Assembly: GCA_040387035.1 (NCBI GenBank)
Contig: JAZKEN010000063.1
Span: forward strand, 9,562 to 73,561
From: Methylotenera_A sp040387035
Lineage (GTDB): Bacteria > Pseudomonadota > Gammaproteobacteria > Burkholderiales > Methylophilaceae
Direction: 5' to 3'
DNA: 64,000 nucleotides
Part shown: one piece after another, positions 63,306-64,000 of the stretch
Layout: each line of letters starts with the position of its first letter
Position numbering within the stretch: the first letter of the stretch is position 1
Notes under the pieces: model-generated
The model's input: the letters and a program-made list of their open reading frames with translations, nothing else
What the model was told of the DNA's origin: nothing
The model's database searches: none
Translations under genes and position numbers: made by a program

Positions 63306-63842
63306 ATGCAGCACATAAAAGGATTAACGGTATTGAGTTTGTTAGGTTTTACAACTTTCGGCTTTGCAGCGGAGCCAAACGAAACGGCGCCTGCTAGATT
63401 AGAAGCTGCTGCCCCTGCGCGCGTACCTGCAGCCAAAGGGCCTGCGTTGGAGTTGGCAATAGAAGCCGCACGCGTTGCCATTGAAACCTGCGCGGCTGAC
63501 GGCGGGCAAAAAATCGGGGTTAGCGTGGTGGATTCGGCAGGTGTTCTGAAAGTGTTATTAGCCGCAGATGGCACTTCGCCACGTGGTGTTACTTCCAGCA
63601 CCAATAAAGCAGTAACCGCCTTGCACTTTAAAAAAAGTACCAGCGCTTTGGCTGAACAAATCAAGACGGATAAAGCAATGGCTGACACTATCGCGGCAAC
63701 TCCAGCATTTAATGCGCGTCCGGGTGGTATCTTGATTCAAGTGGGTGGTGAAATCATCGGCGCTATTGGTGTGGGCGGCGGTAAAACCGATGAGCCTTGC
63801 GCGGTCGCTGGTTTAAACAAAGTGCAGGCCAGGCTTCAATAA
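63306..63842 (+). CDS. Secreted HbpS/GlcG-like heme-binding family protein
   Basis: 178 residues. A signal peptide (ends GFA about residue 21) is followed by a Pro/Ala linker and the GlcG/HbpS domain: LELAIEAARVAIETCAADG, IGVSVVDSAGVLKVLLAADG, GTSPRGVTSSTNKAVTALHF, FNARPGGILIQVGGEIIGAIGVGGG. Members bind heme or cobalamin-like ligands or have no known ligand. It follows receptor 2 and could be its periplasmic partner; AAAGGA is present upstream of the ATG. Confidence 0.85.
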   Translation: MQHIKGLTVLSLLGFTTFGFAAEPNETAPARLEAAAPARVPAAKGPALELAIEAARVAIETCAADGGQKIGVSVVDSAGVLKVLLAADGTSPRGVTSSTNKAVTALHFKKSTSALAEQIKTDKAMADTIAATPAFNARPGGILIQVGGEIIGAIGVGGGKTDEPCAVAGLNKVQARLQ

Positions 63843-63844
63843 AC

Positions 63845-63988
63845 ATGCTGGGAATGTTATCTCGTGGATGGATGAATGTACTGGTATTGGCAATGCTGTG
63901 CCACGTTCCGGTTGCGTGGTCAAGGGCGGCATCGATAATATCCCCACGGCTAAAAAAGAGGATATTGCAAAAGCCACCAATTATGTAA
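63845..63988 (+). CDS. Short frame at window end, uncertain (possible frameshifted or truncated gene)
   Basis: The ATG is 2 bp after the HbpS-like stop. It reads like a signal peptide (MNVLVLAMLCHVPVAWS) but stops after 47 codons. Another frame over the same bases stays open to the window edge and reads CVVKGGIDNIPTAKKEDIAK, which looks more like a natural soluble protein. A frameshift joining the two would give a small secreted protein that continues beyond the window. Neither frame is secure. Confidence 0.3.
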   Translation: MLGMLSRGWMNVLVLAMLCHVPVAWSRAASIISPRLKKRILQKPPIM

Positions 63989-64000
63989 AAGAAACTTGGG

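Noticed and set aside
1..64000. tRNA, rRNA, insertion sequence, prophage or CRISPR elements
   Set aside because: No cloverleaf-like gene, transposase, integrase or direct repeat array was recognised on reading both strands; a dedicated scan was not possible.

Overview
This is a 64-kb piece of a draft bacterial chromosome. Three blocks of exactly 100 N (1063-1162, 9497-9596, 52639-52738) are scaffold gaps of unknown true size. Base composition is moderate (roughly mid-40s % G+C by eye), genes are dense and mostly in operons. The gene set (Mla-type lipid transporter, MdtABC-type RND pump, sigma-54 control, TonB/ExbBD, IorAB-type molybdenum hydroxylase, PQQ-free extracytoplasmic redox genes) suggests a Gram-negative betaproteobacterium, plausibly of the Methylophilaceae/Nitrosomonadales; that placement is inference. 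No rRNA, tRNA, IS, prophage or CRISPR was seen.

Layout. 1-4.3 kb: extracytoplasmic flavin redox operon (PepSY membrane protein, DUF2271 protein with an ApbE flavinylation motif, DUF4198 protein, ApbE, membrane-anchored flavodoxin/FNR reductase). 4.35-9.5 kb: molybdenum hydroxylase locus (MocA, XdhC, IorB-like and IorA-like subunits, divergent LysR with a perfect 13-bp inverted repeat between). 9.6-10.3 kb: ribA, cut by a gap, and a decayed sigma-54-activator fragment. 10.4-38.8 kb: a stress and envelope island: AsmA protein, glycine-rich stress protein, Mla-type transporter (mlaE-F-D-pqiC), two Crp/Fnr paralogues, superoxide dismutase, CsbD protein, PAS-GGDEF-EAL protein, EF-hand secreted protein, two heme catalases, PNPOx-like protein, small lipoprotein, CHRD lipoprotein, NAD(P)HX dehydratase, YihY protein, and a 2943-residue cyclic beta-glucan synthase. 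39-46 kb: sigma-54 activator, tonB-exbB-exbD, DUF6152 protein and three secreted proteins of one unassigned family, two of them a tandem duplicate. 46.3-63.9 kb: two TonB-dependent receptors with an unusual N-terminal coiled coil, a two-pump RND efflux operon preceded by cytochrome b and cytochrome c' genes, and a secreted HbpS/GlcG-like protein.

Two regulatory layers stand out and are not explained by gene annotation alone. First, a 20-bp dyad close to T(C/A)TGTNCG-NTAN-CGNACA(G/T)A recurs at 13 places between 10.4 and 29.9 kb, usually about 70-110 bp before a start codon. It precedes nearly every stress gene and both Crp/Fnr genes, so the island looks like one regulon, probably run by the two Crp/Fnr proteins encoded inside it. 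Second, sigma-54 type -24/-12 elements (GG...GC with correct spacing) lie before tonB-exbBD, before both TonB receptors and before the cytochrome b gene. With the adjacent sensor-less sigma-54 activator, this points to a sigma-54-controlled TonB uptake module with an unknown substrate.
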